64,000 nucleotides of DNA from Marinobacter persicus (GCF_002934325.1 NZ_PTIV01000010.1:1-64000); one strand, 5' to 3'. Shown: positions 27,187-38,084, counted from the stretch's first letter. Numbers and translations: made by a program. The notes: generated by a model not told the origin, from the letters alone.

Positions 27187-28314
27187 ATGTTAGCAATTCT
27201 TCACCCCAACACCCCGCTGGACAGCGATGCCTACCGCCAGACGCTTCATTACCTGGAAAACCTGCCGGGCGTGACCCTGCGGGTTCATGAGGTCCAGGGA
27301 GCCAGTCAGCGGCTGACCGAGATCTACCTGCTCGGCGACACCAAGCCTCTGGACAAAGAGGAGATTGAGGCGCTTCCGGCAGTGGAACGGGCGATTCGCA
27401 TTTCCGAGGATTACCGCATCCTGGGTCGCCACAAGGACGACCACCGGCAAAGCGGGTTCACCTACAACGGCGTTGAGTTCAGCCAGAACAACCTGAATAT
27501 CTTTGCCGGCCTTTGCGCGGTGGACATACCCGACCATGTCGAAATGATGATGCGAGCGCTGGAAGACAATGGCGAAGTCTGTACCCGCATGGGCGCGTAC
27601 AAACCTCGCACCAACCCCTACTCTTTCCAGGGACATGGCAAGGGCTGCCTGCCCTGGGTGTTTGAAAAAGCGGGTAAGCATGGCATCAAGGTGATCGCCA
27701 TGGAGATCACTCACGAAAGCCACATCGAGGAAATCGACCACTGCCTGGAACAGTTGGGGCGCCCCACCGGCGTCATGCTTCAGGTAGGCACCCGAAACAC
27801 CCAGAACTTCGAGCTGCTCAAGGCCATCGGCCGGCAAAGCACTTACCCGGTGCTGCTGAAGCGGGGCTTTGGCATCACCCTGAACGAATCCCTCAATGCG
27901 GCCGAATACCTGGCCAGCGAAGGCAACGCCAACGTCATCTTCTGCCTGCGCGGCATGAAGACCGAGGCCGGCCAGCCCCATCGCAACATGGTGGATTTTG
28001 CCCACGTGCCAGCCGTCAAACGTCTGACCCGCATGCCAGTGTGTGTAGACCCATCCCATTCCGTGGGCAGCCGCGAACAGTCCCCGGACGGCATCCTGGA
28101 TGTCATGCACGCCACCGCCCAGGGCGTGGTGGCCGGCGCCAACATGGTACTGGTGGACTTCCATCCGAAACCCGAGAAGGCGCTGGTGGATGGCCCACAG
28201 GCACTGCTGATGGACGAATTGCCGGCTTACCTGGAAGACATCCGCCTGTGCCACGAAACCTGGAAGAGACGCCAGGACATTTACCGGAAACTCAAAGGTA
28301 CTGCGTCAGAATGA
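27187..28314 (+). CDS. 3-deoxy-7-phosphoheptulonate synthase-like protein, type I-beta
   Basis: This 375-residue protein has an N-terminal ferredoxin-like/ACT-type domain (1-75) followed by a TIM barrel of the Thermotoga/Bacillus I-beta class: G-A-Y-K-P-R-T-N-P-Y-S-F-Q-G at 136-149, Q-V-G-T-R-N at 199-204, L-L-K-R-G-F, and D-P-S-H with H291. Such enzymes join PEP and erythrose-4-phosphate to start the shikimate pathway. Several active-site positions differ from the usual pattern: G-L-C110 for G-P-C, L254 where C-E-R-G is expected, and D324 in place of a metal-binding Glu. Activity is therefore probable but not certain. AGGAG precedes the ATG. Its stop overlaps the next start (ATGA). Confidence 0.84.
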   Translation: MLAILHPNTPLDSDAYRQTLHYLENLPGVTLRVHEVQGASQRLTEIYLLGDTKPLDKEEIEALPAVERAIRISEDYRILGRHKDDHRQSGFTYNGVEFSQNNLNIFAGLCAVDIPDHVEMMMRALEDNGEVCTRMGAYKPRTNPYSFQGHGKGCLPWVFEKAGKHGIKVIAMEITHESHIEEIDHCLEQLGRPTGVMLQVGTRNTQNFELLKAIGRQSTYPVLLKRGFGITLNESLNAAEYLASEGNANVIFCLRGMKTEAGQPHRNMVDFAHVPAVKRLTRMPVCVDPSHSVGSREQSPDGILDVMHATAQGVVAGANMVLVDFHPKPEKALVDGPQALLMDELPAYLEDIRLCHETWKRRQDIYRKLKGTASE

Positions 28315-29087
28315 TCGTATACGGTCACCGAGGAGCCAAGGGCGAGGCACCCGAAAACACCCTGCCGGCTTTCACCCATGCCTACCGGCATGGCATCCGG
28401 CATTTCGAGCTGGACCTGGTGCTCTCAAAAGATGGCATCCCGGTGCTGGTGCACGACCTGACGGTAGACCGCACCACCAGCCATAAAGGCAACGTCGGCA
28501 ACTACACCGTGGCCGAACTGGCTGCCATGGATGCCCGCCGAAATGTTACCGGCTGGCCGACCCGAACCGGCATCCCCACGCTGGAACAGTTGCTGGATCA
28601 GTTTGCAGACATCGAGCACCTGCAACTGGAGGTCAAAAAAGACCGGGGCCGGCGACTGAACGTCCTGTGTAACCGACTGACCGAAATCATCCAGCGCCGC
28701 AACCTTTACCGCACCGTCGCGGTCACCTCCGCGGATACGCGATTTCTCCGGGAAATCCGCCGACGCGACCGCAATATCCGTATCGGCCTGGTGGCAGAAC
28801 GCAAAATCCCGAAACCGCTGACCCAGGCAAAACGCCTGAACTGTGAATACTTCTGCGCCAAGTGGAAGATCCTGAGTCGCAACATGGTCGATCAGGCACA
28901 CCGGATGGACATGCACGTGTCCGCCTGGACCGTGAACCGGATTCACGACATGCTGAAAATCGAGGAAATGGGGGTGGACAGCGTGATCACGGACTTCCCG
29001 ACCAGTACGCGCATGTACTTCGACAACCGGGCACAATCGCCGCTACTGCCGGCTCAGGAAGCCTCTCAGAGCCCGGAGCCCGCCTGA
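28311..29087 (+). CDS. glycerophosphodiester phosphodiesterase
   Basis: This 258-residue GDPD-family enzyme hydrolyses glycerophosphodiesters to glycerol-3-phosphate and an alcohol. The catalytic set is present: H6-R7-G8 with P-E-N-T, E-x-D in F-E-L-D-L, H-D in V-L-V-H-D, and E-V-K. No signal peptide is visible, so a cytoplasmic UgpQ-like role is likely. The true start is the ATG at 28311, which overlaps the DAHP synthase stop by 4 nt; longer frames lie inside the upstream gene. Translation is probably coupled. Confidence 0.92.
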   Translation: MIVYGHRGAKGEAPENTLPAFTHAYRHGIRHFELDLVLSKDGIPVLVHDLTVDRTTSHKGNVGNYTVAELAAMDARRNVTGWPTRTGIPTLEQLLDQFADIEHLQLEVKKDRGRRLNVLCNRLTEIIQRRNLYRTVAVTSADTRFLREIRRRDRNIRIGLVAERKIPKPLTQAKRLNCEYFCAKWKILSRNMVDQAHRMDMHVSAWTVNRIHDMLKIEEMGVDSVITDFPTSTRMYFDNRAQSPLLPAQEASQSPEPA

Positions 29088-29103
29088 GACGGCGGAACCG
29101 GGC
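29071..29103. terminator. hairpin between convergent glycerophosphodiesterase and sthA
   Basis: Outer arms GCCCGG/CCGGGC (29071-29076 and 29098-29103) enclose a second short stem CCGCC/GGCGG. It straddles the glycerophosphodiesterase stop in a 32-nt convergent gap. There is no T tract. Confidence 0.4.
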
Positions 29104-29119
29104 GCTTATTCGACCTGAC

Positions 29120-30523
29120 TCAGAAAATCCGGTTCAGGCCATTGAGGGCCGCTACCCGGTAGGCTTCCGCCATGGTCGGGTAGTTAAACGTGGTGTTGAT
29201 GAAGTAATCCAGGGTATTGGCTTCACCTTCCTGGTTCATGATGGCCTGGCCGATATGGACGATCTCGGCCGCCTGGTCACCAAAGCAGTGAATCCCCAGA
29301 ATTTCCTTGGTTTCCGGATGGAACAGGATCTTCAGCATGCCCACGGACTCACCGGTAATCTGGGCGCGCGCCAGGTGCTTGAAGAAGGCCTTGCCGATTT
29401 CGTACGGCACTTTCGCCTCGGTCAGTTCCTGCTCGGTTTTGCCCACCGAGCTGATTTCCGGAATGGTGTAGATGCCGGTAGGCACATCATCCACGAAGCG
29501 GAAATACTCATCGTCGGCAATGTCCGAAGCCGCCGAACGGCCCTGGTCGTAGGCGGCACTGGCCAGGCTCGGCCAGCCAATCACGTCGCCTACGGCATAG
29601 ATGTTCTCAACGTCCGTACGGTAATGCTTGTCGACCGCCAACTGGCCACGATTGTTGGGCTCCAGGCCAATGTTTTCCAGCCCCAGGTTGTCGGTGTTAC
29701 CGCTGCGGCCTGCACACCACAGGAAGGCGTCGGCACGGATGCGCTTACCGGATTTCAGCGAGAGCACCACGCCGTGGTCGTCGCCCTGAACCGATTCGTA
29801 CATTTCGTTGTGGCGAATCAGCACCCCGTTACTGCGCAGGTGATAACTCAAGGCATCCGAGATTTCGTCATCCAGGAACGACAGAATCCGACTGCCCGGA
29901 TTGATCAGATCCACCTTCACACCAAGACCGGCAAAAATAGAGGCGTACTCGGAGCCGATTACCCCAGCACCGAAAATGATCAGTGTGCGCGGTGTGTGCG
30001 ACAGATTCAGGATGGAGTCGGAGTTGTAAATGCGGTGATGGCGGAAATCGACATCGGGCGGAAGGAACGGCCGGGAACCGGTGGCCACGATCGCCTGCTT
30101 GAAATGCAGGGTCTCAATGGCCTTATTGCCGCGTACTTCGATACGGTTCTTGTCCAGGAAGGAAGCCCGGCCATTAATCAGATCAACCCGGTTACGGGCG
30201 TAGAAGCCGGTTCTCAGTTTTACCTGCTTGCCAATAACCTTCTGGGCGTTCTGCAGCACCCGGGGAAAGGAAAACCAGCGCGGTTCGCCAATATCCCGGA
30301 ACATCTGGTTGGTGTTAAAGGTAATGATCTGTTTAACCGAATGCCGCAGCGCCTTGGAGGGAATGGTACCCCAGTGGGTACAGTTGCCGCCCACGGTTGG
30401 CTTGTCCTCGATAATGGCGACACGCTTGCCATGTTTCGTCGCGTTCATGGCCGCCCCTTCACCGGCCGGGCCGGCTCCGATAACGACAACGTCGTAATGA
30501 TGTTCTGCCATCTGCGCAGTCAC
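29120..30523 (-). CDS. sthA: soluble pyridine nucleotide transhydrogenase
   Basis: This 467-residue FAD enzyme transfers hydride between NADPH and NAD+, mainly draining excess NADPH. It has an N-terminal [11 protein letters not shown] motif and a central G-A-G-V-I-G-S-E nucleotide motif. At the disulfide position of the reductase family it reads [13 protein letters not shown], so only one Cys remains. That Cys-to-Thr change separates SthA from lipoamide dehydrogenase and glutathione reductase. It lies downstream of nqrM on the same strand, with a 54-nt gap. Confidence 0.95.
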   Translation of the reverse strand: MTAQMAEHHYDVVVIGAGPAGEGAAMNATKHGKRVAIIEDKPTVGGNCTHWGTIPSKALRHSVKQIITFNTNQMFRDIGEPRWFSFPRVLQNAQKVIGKQVKLRTGFYARNRVDLINGRASFLDKNRIEVRGNKAIETLHFKQAIVATGSRPFLPPDVDFRHHRIYNSDSILNLSHTPRTLIIFGAGVIGSEYASIFAGLGVKVDLINPGSRILSFLDDEISDALSYHLRSNGVLIRHNEMYESVQGDDHGVVLSLKSGKRIRADAFLWCAGRSGNTDNLGLENIGLEPNNRGQLAVDKHYRTDVENIYAVGDVIGWPSLASAAYDQGRSAASDIADDEYFRFVDDVPTGIYTIPEISSVGKTEQELTEAKVPYEIGKAFFKHLARAQITGESVGMLKILFHPETKEILGIHCFGDQAAEIVHIGQAIMNQEGEANTLDYFINTTFNYPTMAEAYRVAALNGLNRIF

Positions 30524-30577
30524 TCCTTATGCACGTTGTAAATATTTTTCGTTTTTACTGCGTTGCTGCCGGGCCCC

Positions 30578-30820
30578 TTACTTTTCGACCCGGGTGGCGT
30601 CATAGGCCAGATCTTCCGGCTGGGCCTTGGCATCCGAAGTCTCTCGGCTGTCCTCACACTTCTGAGTGTCACCACCACAAATCTCACATGAGGTGCTGAT
30701 ACCGAGCGCACCAATACCACCACAGGTGCCGCTGATGGGCTTGCGCCCGAACATAACGCCAATAGACATCGCGGCGATCAGCAGCACCACGATAAAAAGA
30801 ACCAGTAGAAAGGTACCCAT
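30578..30820 (-). CDS. nqrM: Na+-NQR maturation protein NqrM
   Basis: This 80-residue membrane protein has one N-terminal helix (about 3-24). A conserved cysteine cluster follows at C33, C45, C48 and C55 (G-T-C-G-G-I-G and C-E-I-C-G-G). NqrM is needed in Vibrio to deliver iron to the cysteine site between NqrD and NqrE. The ATG at 30820 has GGAGG 6 nt upstream, which favours it over the GTG at 30823. It lies between apbE and sthA, continuing the nqr gene row. Confidence 0.93.
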   Translation of the reverse strand: MGTFLLVLFIVVLLIAAMSIGVMFGRKPISGTCGGIGALGISTSCEICGGDTQKCEDSRETSDAKAQPEDLAYDATRVEK

Positions 30821-30832
30821 CACTGCCCTCCG

Positions 30833-31882
30833 TTACTGAACCAGGTACGAGGAGAAGGCCGGGGTCTGATGCCCCTCAAAACCATCCTGTCCCCGCACGA
30901 TAAAATACGCGGGAATGTTTTCCCGGGTCGCCAGCGCCATGGCTTTCTCAAGACCCATTACATTAAACCCGGTGGCAAGCGCATCGGCGGTCATGCAGTC
31001 GTCTGCAATAACCGTTACCGAGGCCACCGTGTGTGTTATTGGCTTACCGGTTTCCGGATCAATTGTATGGGAATAGCGGCGGCCTTCCGATTCGTAATAG
31101 TTACGATAATCGCCGGATGTAGCCATTGAGTTACTGGAAAGCGCAACCACGCTATTCACATCCCTGGCGCCCCCGTTGGGCTGTTCGATAGCCAGCTTCC
31201 AGGCCGAACCGTCCGGCTTCCGGCCATGCACCCGAACCTCGCCACCAATTTCCACAAGATAAGCCGCCACCCCCTGACTGTCGAGATAACCGGCCACGGC
31301 ATCCACACCGTACCCCTTGGCAATGCCCGACAGGTCAATGTACTGGGGTGGGGTTGCGCGAAGCGAATGACTCTCCGCATCCAGCTCAATATGTTCAGTG
31401 CCAGTGATCGACAACAAACGGTTCAGCTCATCCTGGTCCGGGATGGTTTCCGGGCGGGCCTTTGGGCCAAAGCCCCACAGATTGACCAGCGGGCCGACGG
31501 TAACGTCAAAAGCCCCGCCGGTCATTTCGGAAACCTCGACAGCCCGCTGAAGCACCTTGAATAGCGGATCAGACAGTTTCATCCACTCGCTCTGATCCTC
31601 CCTGGCGTTTAATCGGGACAGTTCGGAATCAGGCTTGTAGGTGGACATGGTCTGATCCACCTTCCTGAGGGTTTCCTCAATGCCCTGGGCAAGAGTCTGC
31701 AGACGCTGCTCATCTTTTGGCAAAACCACGTTTATGTGGTAGCGGGTACCAAAGATACCACCGGAAATTTCCCAGATTTTTTCCTCGTTCTGAAACGAGC
31801 AACCCGCCAGGGCAGCCACAGCCAGCGCGATGATCACGCTGACTATGCCTACCCTGACGGGTTCCAACATACGGGATGTCAT
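30833..31882 (-). CDS. apbE: FAD:protein FMN transferase ApbE (lipoprotein)
   Basis: This 349-residue exported lipoprotein has a lipobox A-L-A-G-C with lipidated Cys28. ApbE moves FMN from FAD onto a Thr or Ser of target proteins in the periplasm. The fold motifs are visible, including G-T-R-Y-H, D-L-S-G-I-A-K-G-Y-G-V-D and S-H-T-I-D-P-E-T-G. It lies directly behind nqrF, so NqrB and NqrC are its obvious targets; both carry the D-x-x-S-G-A-T motif. The DUF2271 protein at 14757-15227 is a possible further target. Confidence 0.95.
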   Translation of the reverse strand: MTSRMLEPVRVGIVSVIIALAVAALAGCSFQNEEKIWEISGGIFGTRYHINVVLPKDEQRLQTLAQGIEETLRKVDQTMSTYKPDSELSRLNAREDQSEWMKLSDPLFKVLQRAVEVSEMTGGAFDVTVGPLVNLWGFGPKARPETIPDQDELNRLLSITGTEHIELDAESHSLRATPPQYIDLSGIAKGYGVDAVAGYLDSQGVAAYLVEIGGEVRVHGRKPDGSAWKLAIEQPNGGARDVNSVVALSSNSMATSGDYRNYYESEGRRYSHTIDPETGKPITHTVASVTVIADDCMTADALATGFNVMGLEKAMALATRENIPAYFIVRGQDGFEGHQTPAFSSYLVQ

Positions 31883-31891
31883 TTGAGTAAC

Positions 31892-33118
31892 TTATCCCCC
31901 GAAGTCATCCAGCATGATGTTCTCATCCTCAACGCCAAGATCCTTCAGCATCTTGATCACCGAGGAGTTCATGATGGGGGGCCCACACATGTAGTACTCG
32001 CAGTCTTCCGGAGCCGGGTGGTCCTTCAGATAGTTGTCGTACAGCACGTTATGGATAAAGCCGGTGGGGCCTTCCCAATTATCGTCCGGCAGCGCATCAG
32101 ACAGGGCCACGTGCCACTCGAAGTTCTCGTTCTCTTCGGCCAGCATGTCGAAGTCTTCCACGTAGAACATCTCACGACGACTACGGGCGCCGTACCAGAA
32201 GCTGATCTTACGCTTGGAATTCAGGCGCTTGAGCTGGTCGAAGATGTGGGAGCGCATCGGTGCCATACCAGCACCACCACCGACGAAGACCATTTCGTTG
32301 TCGGTGTCCTTGGCGAAGAATTCGCCGAACGGACCCATCACGGTGATCTTGTCACCCGGCTTCAGGTTGAACACATAACTGGACATGATGCCCGGGTTAT
32401 GGTCAGTGCCCGGAGGCGGTGTGGCAATACGGATGTTGAACTTCAGTACGCCTTTCTCTTCCGGATAGTTGGCCATGGAGTAGGCACGGACGGTTTCTTC
32501 CTTGTTGACCGTACGCAGATTCCAGAGATCGAACTTGTCCCAGTCTTCGTGGAATTCTTCTTCGATCTTGAAGTCCTTGAAGCTGATATCGAACGGCGGG
32601 CACTCAAGCTGTACGTAACCACCCGCGCGGAAGTCCACTTCCTCGCCTTCCGGCAGCTTCAGGACCAGCTCTTTGATGAAGGTGGCCACGTTGTGGTTGG
32701 ACACCACTTCGCATTCCCACTTCTTCACGCCGAAGAACTCTTCCGGCACTTCCACTTTCATGTCCTGCTTAACCGGTACCTGGCAGGACAGGCGCCAGCC
32801 TTCCTTTTCTTCCCGGTTGGTGAAGTGGGTCTTCTCGGTTGGCAGCATCGCGCCACCACCGTCAAACACCTTGCACTTACACTGGGCACAGGTACCGCCG
32901 CCGCCACACGCGGAAGACAGGTAGATGCCGTTGTTCGCCAGGGTGCCAAGCAGCTTGCCGCCGGCTTCCGTTTTCAGCGTATGTTCCGGATCGTCATTGA
33001 TCTCGATGGTCACATCACCGGTGCTTACCAGCTTGGAGCGGGCCGCGAGGATAACCGCGACCAGCGCCAGCACGATAACGGTGAACATGACCACGCCAAG
33101 AATAATTTCTGTACTCAT
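31892..33118 (-). CDS. nqrF: Na+-translocating NADH:quinone reductase subunit F
   Basis: This 408-residue entry subunit oxidises NADH. An N-terminal membrane helix (4-26) is followed by a plant-ferredoxin-like [2Fe-2S] domain with C71, C77, C80 and C112. A ferredoxin reductase module follows, with FAD motif R-A-Y-S-M-A-N and NADH-binding G-G-G-A-G-M-A-P. The C-terminus L-D-D-F-G-G is typical of NqrF. It is the last structural subunit of the minus-strand nqrABCDEF row. Confidence 0.97.
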   Translation of the reverse strand: MSTEIILGVVMFTVIVLALVAVILAARSKLVSTGDVTIEINDDPEHTLKTEAGGKLLGTLANNGIYLSSACGGGGTCAQCKCKVFDGGGAMLPTEKTHFTNREEKEGWRLSCQVPVKQDMKVEVPEEFFGVKKWECEVVSNHNVATFIKELVLKLPEGEEVDFRAGGYVQLECPPFDISFKDFKIEEEFHEDWDKFDLWNLRTVNKEETVRAYSMANYPEEKGVLKFNIRIATPPPGTDHNPGIMSSYVFNLKPGDKITVMGPFGEFFAKDTDNEMVFVGGGAGMAPMRSHIFDQLKRLNSKRKISFWYGARSRREMFYVEDFDMLAEENENFEWHVALSDALPDDNWEGPTGFIHNVLYDNYLKDHPAPEDCEYYMCGPPIMNSSVIKMLKDLGVEDENIMLDDFGG

Positions 33119-33155
33119 GGTCTCGCCTTTTCGTTAAACCGTCTCACCGGATGGA

Positions 33156-33764
33156 TTACAGGGAAATACCGGAGAAGGACATGAAGCCCAGAGACATCAG
33201 ACCTACGGTAATGAAGGTGATGCCCAGGCCACGCAGACCTTCCGGAACATCGCTGTACTTGAGCTTCTCGCGGATACCCGCCAGGGCAATGATCGCCAGG
33301 GCCCAACCCAGACCGGCACCGAAGCCATAAACCAGGCTCTCACCGAAGGTGTAGTCCCGCTCAACCATGAACAATGACGCACCCAGAATGGCGCAGTTCA
33401 CGGTAATCAGAGGCAGAAACACACCCAGCGCGGCGTAAAGCGCAGGAATGTACTTGTCCAGTATCATTTCCATGATCTGTACGATGGCGGCGATAACACC
33501 GATGTATGTCAGCAGGCCAAGGAAGCTCAGGTCCACATTTGGCAGACCCGCCCATTCCAGGGCGCCTTCACGCAGGATGGTGTTGTACAGCAGGTTGTTG
33601 ACCGGCACGGTGACGGTCAACACCACCACTACCGCAATCCCCAGGCCGGTGGCCGCTTCAATCTTCTTGGAGATCGCCAGGAAGGTACACATCCCCAGGA
33701 AGAAGGCCAGTGCCATGTTCTCAACAAAGACGGCCTTCAGGATCAGGCTGATATAGTGTTCCAT
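33156..33764 (-). CDS. nqrE: Na+-NQR subunit E
   Basis: This 202-residue membrane protein has six predicted helices and is homologous to NqrD with inverted topology. A conserved cysteine (N-C-A-I-L-G-A) forms, with the NqrD cysteines, the intramembrane iron site that moves electrons across the membrane. It overlaps nqrD by 1 nt and lies 37 nt before nqrF. Confidence 0.96.
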   Translation of the reverse strand: MEHYISLILKAVFVENMALAFFLGMCTFLAISKKIEAATGLGIAVVVVLTVTVPVNNLLYNTILREGALEWAGLPNVDLSFLGLLTYIGVIAAIVQIMEMILDKYIPALYAALGVFLPLITVNCAILGASLFMVERDYTFGESLVYGFGAGLGWALAIIALAGIREKLKYSDVPEGLRGLGITFITVGLMSLGFMSFSGISL

Positions 33765-34429
33765 CAGAAGGCCTCCTTAACTTTGTGAGCAGAGAGCTTG
33801 TAGTCCTTCTCTTCCACCTGTTCCGGCTTCCAGGTACGCAGACCCCAGATCGCCAGACCGATGATGAAGAACGCACTCGGCGGCAGCAGCAGCAGACCGT
33901 TGGTCACGTACCAGCCACCTTCGTTCACTGACGGCAACAGAGTCACGCCGAACAGGGAACCGGCTCCAAACAGTTCACGGAAGAACGCCACAAACAGCAG
34001 CATCACGGAATAGCCGAGGCCGTTGCCCACACCGTCCAGGAAACTCATGCCCGGGGTGTTGTTCATGGCAAAGCCTTCCGCACGCCCCATAACGATGCAG
34101 TTGGTGATGATCAGGCCCACAAACACCGACAGCTGTTTGGAGATCTCATAGGCATAGGCCTTGAGTACCTGGTCCACCACGATTACCAGGGAGGCAATGA
34201 TGGTCATCTGCACGATGATCCGGATGCTGCCCGGAATCTGGGTTCGCACCAGCGAGACCGCCAGGTTCGAGAAAGCCGTTACCGCAATAACCGCCAGGCA
34301 CATAACGATGGTTACGTTCATGCTGGTGGTTACCGCCAGCGCCGAACAGATACCCAGGATCTGCAGGGCGATAGGGTTGTTACTGAAAATCGGTTCGAAG
34401 AGAACCTCTTTGGCTGATACACCGGCCAT
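33764..34429 (-). CDS. nqrD: Na+-NQR subunit D
   Basis: This 221-residue six-helix membrane subunit carries the paired cysteines of the NqrD/E iron site (G-I-C-S-A-L and [10 protein letters not shown]). The stop of nqrC and the start of nqrD are 2 nt apart, and it shares one base with nqrE, so the subunits are translationally coupled. Confidence 0.96.
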   Translation of the reverse strand: MAGVSAKEVLFEPIFSNNPIALQILGICSALAVTTSMNVTIVMCLAVIAVTAFSNLAVSLVRTQIPGSIRIIVQMTIIASLVIVVDQVLKAYAYEISKQLSVFVGLIITNCIVMGRAEGFAMNNTPGMSFLDGVGNGLGYSVMLLFVAFFRELFGAGSLFGVTLLPSVNEGGWYVTNGLLLLPPSAFFIIGLAIWGLRTWKPEQVEEKDYKLSAHKVKEAF

Positions 34430-34431
34430 GA

Positions 34432-35235
34432 TCAGACCTCCCCTTCACGAAGTTTTTTCAGGAACGGGGCGAAGCCACGGTCACCCATCCAGTAATTGAC
34501 GAGCTGCTGCACACCACGGCTGGTCAGTGTCGCGCCAGACAGAGCGTCTACCTTATGCTCCTTGTTCTTGGCGTCGGCATTCACGCCCCCCTTCACCAGC
34601 CGGATCTGCGGCTCGCTCGGGTCGTCAGCGTAAAGCTCTTTACCAACCCACTGCTGCTTCCAGCGGGGGTTATCCACTTCGCCACCCAGGCCCGGGGTTT
34701 CCGCGTGGGAGTAAAAGCCCAGGCCTTCAATGGTGTTCAGGTCGCCTTCGAGTGCCATGAAGCCATACAGTGTCGACCACAGACCGTAACCGTGAATCGG
34801 AAGCACCACGCGCTTCAGTTCACCGTTTTCACTCAGGGTATACACCTTCGCCACGTTCGGGCGACGCTTGATGCCAGCCTTGTCTTCCGAAGACGGGATG
34901 TCCGTTGACATGGCGGGATCAGAGGCCGCCTTGTACATGTCGTACTTCATCGGGTCCTTAACGCCAACCGCTGACGGCTCGACGAATTCCCCGCTATCCA
35001 GGTCGACCAGTCGAACATCGAAGCGCTCAAAGGTGCTTTCGATCTCATCGGCGCTGGCGCCAGGCTCCAGCATGCCGGAGGCCGACAGGATGTTGGTTTT
35101 GATATCCAGGTTCTGGTTCTTGATTTGCGCCGGCCGCAGCGTCACCGCTGCGGTGGACACGACTACCGAGAATACAATACTCAGCACCAGCGCAACCATC
35201 ACCGTTCTGGAGACGGTATCTTTTGCCTTAGCCAC
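34432..35235 (-). CDS. nqrC: Na+-NQR subunit C (covalent FMN)
   Basis: This 267-residue periplasmic subunit is anchored by one N-terminal helix (about 13-34). The ApbE site D-A-L-S-G-A-T lies near the C-terminus, with FMN acceptor Thr236. The start is GTG at 35235, chosen because GGAGG lies 7 nt upstream; it overlaps the end of nqrB by 8 nt. An upstream TTG in the same frame would add two residues but has no spacing to the ribosome site. Confidence 0.95.
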   Translation of the reverse strand: MAKAKDTVSRTVMVALVLSIVFSVVVSTAAVTLRPAQIKNQNLDIKTNILSASGMLEPGASADEIESTFERFDVRLVDLDSGEFVEPSAVGVKDPMKYDMYKAASDPAMSTDIPSSEDKAGIKRRPNVAKVYTLSENGELKRVVLPIHGYGLWSTLYGFMALEGDLNTIEGLGFYSHAETPGLGGEVDNPRWKQQWVGKELYADDPSEPQIRLVKGGVNADAKNKEHKVDALSGATLTSRGVQQLVNYWMGDRGFAPFLKKLREGEV

Positions 35236-36436
35236 GAGCAAGCCTCCGTTTGATGTTGGCCTGAACCACGTAATGGTCCATCAGCGGTGCGAACAGGTTG
35301 GCGAACAGGATGGCCAGCATAATGCCTTCCGGGAACGCCGGGTTAATCACACGAATCAGCACAGTCATCACACCCACGAGGATGCCGAAGCACCAGCGAC
35401 CGGTGTTGGTCATGGCAGCCGATACCGGATCGGTGGCCATGAACATCATGCCGAATGCAAAGCCGCCCATCACCAGGTGCCAATGGGGGCCCACGTTGAA
35501 GAACGGGTTGGTGTCGGAGCCAATTGCATTGAACAGCAACGCCGTGGCGATCATGCCGATCAGTACGCCACCAACAATGCGGTACGAGGCAATTTTCATC
35601 ACCAGCAGGATCAGGCCGCCGATCAGGATTGCCAGAGTGGAGGTTTCACCCACGGAACCCTGAATGGTGCCGATGAATGCGTTCATCCAGCCAATCTGTT
35701 GCTGCAGCGCTTCGAGGCCACCAGATGCCGCCCAGCTAAGTGCAGTCGCGCCACTGAAACCGTCAACCGCGGTCCAGACCGTGTCACCGGAAATCTGGGC
35801 CGGGTAGGCAAAGTACAGGAAGGCACGACCCGTCAGTGCCGGGTTCAGGAAGTTCTTGCCGGTACCGCCGAATACTTCCTTACCGATTACCACACCAAAG
35901 GTAATACCCAGGGCCACCTGCCACAACGGGATGTCGGGCGGGCAGATCAGGGCAAACAGTACCGAGGTTACGAAGAAACCTTCGTTCACCTCGTGCTTGC
36001 GCACGGTGGCAAACAGCACTTCCCAGAAACCGCCAACCGCGAAGGTGACAAAGTAAATGGGCACGAAGTAGGCCATGCCGTAAACGAAGTTGTCCCACCA
36101 GCCAGCACCAGCGCCGGTCACCGCCAGGGCCTGGATGAAGGCGGTACGCAGACCACCGTCAGCCACCATGGCGTCCGGGTTAGCGGCCAGGAAGCTATTG
36201 GCCTGGAAACCGATGTTCCACATACCGAAGAACATGGCCGGGAAGGTACACAGCCACACCGTGATCATGATGCGCTTGAGATCCACGCCATCACGCACAT
36301 GGGAGGTGGTGCCGGTTACACTGCCAGGCGAATAGAAGATAGTGTCAACGGCTTCGTATAGCGCATACCAGCGCTCGTACTTGCCGCCTTTCTCAAAATG
36401 ATGCTCGATACCATCGAGAAACTGTCTGATTGCCAT
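35228..36436 (-). CDS. nqrB: Na+-NQR subunit B (covalent FMN, riboflavin, quinone site)
   Basis: This 402-residue membrane subunit has about ten helices and forms the main Na+ path. It carries the ApbE motif D225-G-F-S-G-A-T231 with FMN acceptor Thr231. Length is close to the Vibrio protein. It begins 5 nt after nqrA and overlaps nqrC. Confidence 0.96.
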   Translation of the reverse strand: MAIRQFLDGIEHHFEKGGKYERWYALYEAVDTIFYSPGSVTGTTSHVRDGVDLKRIMITVWLCTFPAMFFGMWNIGFQANSFLAANPDAMVADGGLRTAFIQALAVTGAGAGWWDNFVYGMAYFVPIYFVTFAVGGFWEVLFATVRKHEVNEGFFVTSVLFALICPPDIPLWQVALGITFGVVIGKEVFGGTGKNFLNPALTGRAFLYFAYPAQISGDTVWTAVDGFSGATALSWAASGGLEALQQQIGWMNAFIGTIQGSVGETSTLAILIGGLILLVMKIASYRIVGGVLIGMIATALLFNAIGSDTNPFFNVGPHWHLVMGGFAFGMMFMATDPVSAAMTNTGRWCFGILVGVMTVLIRVINPAFPEGIMLAILFANLFAPLMDHYVVQANIKRRLARG

Positions 36437-36441
36437 CGTAG

Positions 36442-37788
36442 TTAGCCCTCGATCTCGATTCGGGTCAGGTTCTCACGGAGAATCGGACCGTATTCATATT
36501 TGCCGGGGCACACGAAGGTGCACAGCGCCAGATCTTCTTCGTCCAGCTCCAGGGCACCCAGTTTCTGTGCCATTTCGGTATCGCCAACAATCAGTGAACG
36601 CAACAGCTGGGTTGGCAGGATATCCAGGGGCATAACCGCTTCGTAGTTCCCGACAGGCACCATGGCCCGCTCACTACCATTGGTCGTGGTCGTAAAGTTG
36701 AACAGCTTGCCCGGATTCAGCTTGGACAGATAGATGTTCATCACAGAGAACTTGTTCGGGCCTGGAGACAACCAGCCCATGAACTCGCGCTTGGTACCCT
36801 CTTCAAGTACCGACACCTGATTGGCGAAACGCCCCAGATAGGCACAGGGACCATCACCACGGCGACCACCAAACACGGAACCGGAAACAGTGCGCACCTC
36901 ACAGTCGGTCGCAATTTCACCATCCAGCAGTTCCGGCAGGCTGGCGCCCAGACGGGTGCGAACCAGACGAGGCTTCAGGGCTTTCGGGCCACCGATGGCA
37001 ACAATACGCTCGACTGGCAGCTCACCGCTTTCAAACAGCTTGGCGATGTCGATCACGTCCTGGTAGTTGATCGACCAGACCGTTTTATTGCCGACAACCG
37101 GATCCAGGTAATGGATGTGGGTACCCACATTACCAGCCGGATGCACACCGTCAAACTGATGCACTTCGACAGCGTCTGACTTGGGCACAGGCACATCAGA
37201 GCCCGGCTTGCCAGTCACAAACACCTTGCCGTTGGTGAGGCGGGTCAGAACATTAAGACCCTGTTCAAAGGCCTTGGCATTGTCGCCAATGATCACCGTT
37301 GGATCCGCCGCCAGCGGATTGGTGTCCATTACGGAAACAAAAATCGAGTTGGGCGTGGAATCTATTTCCGGGACCTTACTGTAAGGACGCGTGCGGAACG
37401 CGGTCCACAAACCGGATTCAACCAGATTATCCACTACCTGCTGGCGCTCCAGGCCGGCGAGATCAGCCTCGTTATAGCGAGCGAAGGTCTCCGCTTCGTC
37501 GCCATCCACTTCGATAACGATGGACTGGAATACGCGGCGCTCACCGCGATTGATTTCTTTTACCACGCCGGCGGCCGGGGCGGTATAACGAACGCCTTCG
37601 GTCTTCTTGTCCGTAAACAGCAGCGTTCCGCGCTTTACACGGTCCCCTTCTTTAACAGCCATCGTCGGCTTCATGCCGTTGTAGTCAAAGCCAATCAACG
37701 CCACATGGCGAATCGGCTTGCCGTCCGTAATGGTCTGTTCGGGAGCGCCGCTGATGGGAAGATTCAGGCCTTTTTTGATCTTGATCAT
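36442..37788 (-). CDS. nqrA: Na+-NQR subunit A
   Basis: This 448-residue peripheral cytoplasmic subunit is first in the operon. It begins [12 protein letters not shown], the family N-terminus, with a barrel-sandwich (biotinyl-like) segment in the first 100 residues. It ends with a region that includes [10 protein letters not shown]. NqrA helps form the ubiquinone site with NqrB. The promoter must lie in the 326-nt gap before it (37789-38114), which also holds the gap terminator and a GC-rich hairpin. Confidence 0.96.
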   Translation of the reverse strand: MIKIKKGLNLPISGAPEQTITDGKPIRHVALIGFDYNGMKPTMAVKEGDRVKRGTLLFTDKKTEGVRYTAPAAGVVKEINRGERRVFQSIVIEVDGDEAETFARYNEADLAGLERQQVVDNLVESGLWTAFRTRPYSKVPEIDSTPNSIFVSVMDTNPLAADPTVIIGDNAKAFEQGLNVLTRLTNGKVFVTGKPGSDVPVPKSDAVEVHQFDGVHPAGNVGTHIHYLDPVVGNKTVWSINYQDVIDIAKLFESGELPVERIVAIGGPKALKPRLVRTRLGASLPELLDGEIATDCEVRTVSGSVFGGRRGDGPCAYLGRFANQVSVLEEGTKREFMGWLSPGPNKFSVMNIYLSKLNPGKLFNFTTTTNGSERAMVPVGNYEAVMPLDILPTQLLRSLIVGDTEMAQKLGALELDEEDLALCTFVCPGKYEYGPILRENLTRIEIEG

Positions 37789-37869
37789 TAGCCTCGTCCA
37801 ATCATCAGAAACTATCTGAGAATTTCAACGCCCGACTCCCTGCGGCCCAGGATTCCTGCTTATGCGGCA

Positions 37870-37894
37870 AGCCCGAGCCTAAGTGCCTCGGGCT
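37870..37894. repeat. inverted repeat in the nqr leader or promoter region
   Basis: An 8-bp perfect stem (AGCCCGAG/CTCGGGCT) with a 9-nt loop lies 82-106 nt before nqrA. There is no T tract, so it is not a standard terminator. It could be a regulator site or a leader stem. The rest of the 37789-38114 gap shows only the gap terminator and AT-rich promoter-like sequence. Confidence 0.45.
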
Positions 37895-38045
37895 CGCTAA
37901 TGTCCGCACGTTTGCTTGCTCAGATCATTAGCGACAGGAAAAGTTGGGAAACGGGGCGCCAGACATACCCAAAATCGCGCCAATTATAGAGATTAAGAAA
38001 GTGTATTTCCACCGAAAACCGGCGCGGCATTGTTGCTGAAAAACA

Positions 38046-38084
38046 CAAAAAAGCCCCGGCAACCAACGGCTGCCGGGGCCTTTT
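38046..38084 (-). terminator. rho-independent terminator of the GAPDH gene
   Basis: AGCCCCGGCA and TGCCGGGGCCT arms form a strong stem. On the minus strand it is followed by a T-rich run (complement of AAAAAA). It lies 31 nt past the GAPDH stop and separates it from the nqr operon. Confidence 0.88.

Noticed and set aside
31736..33184. A 482-codon open frame opposite nqrF
   Set aside because: It covers the conserved ferredoxin and FAD motifs of NqrF on the other strand and has no recognisable domain.
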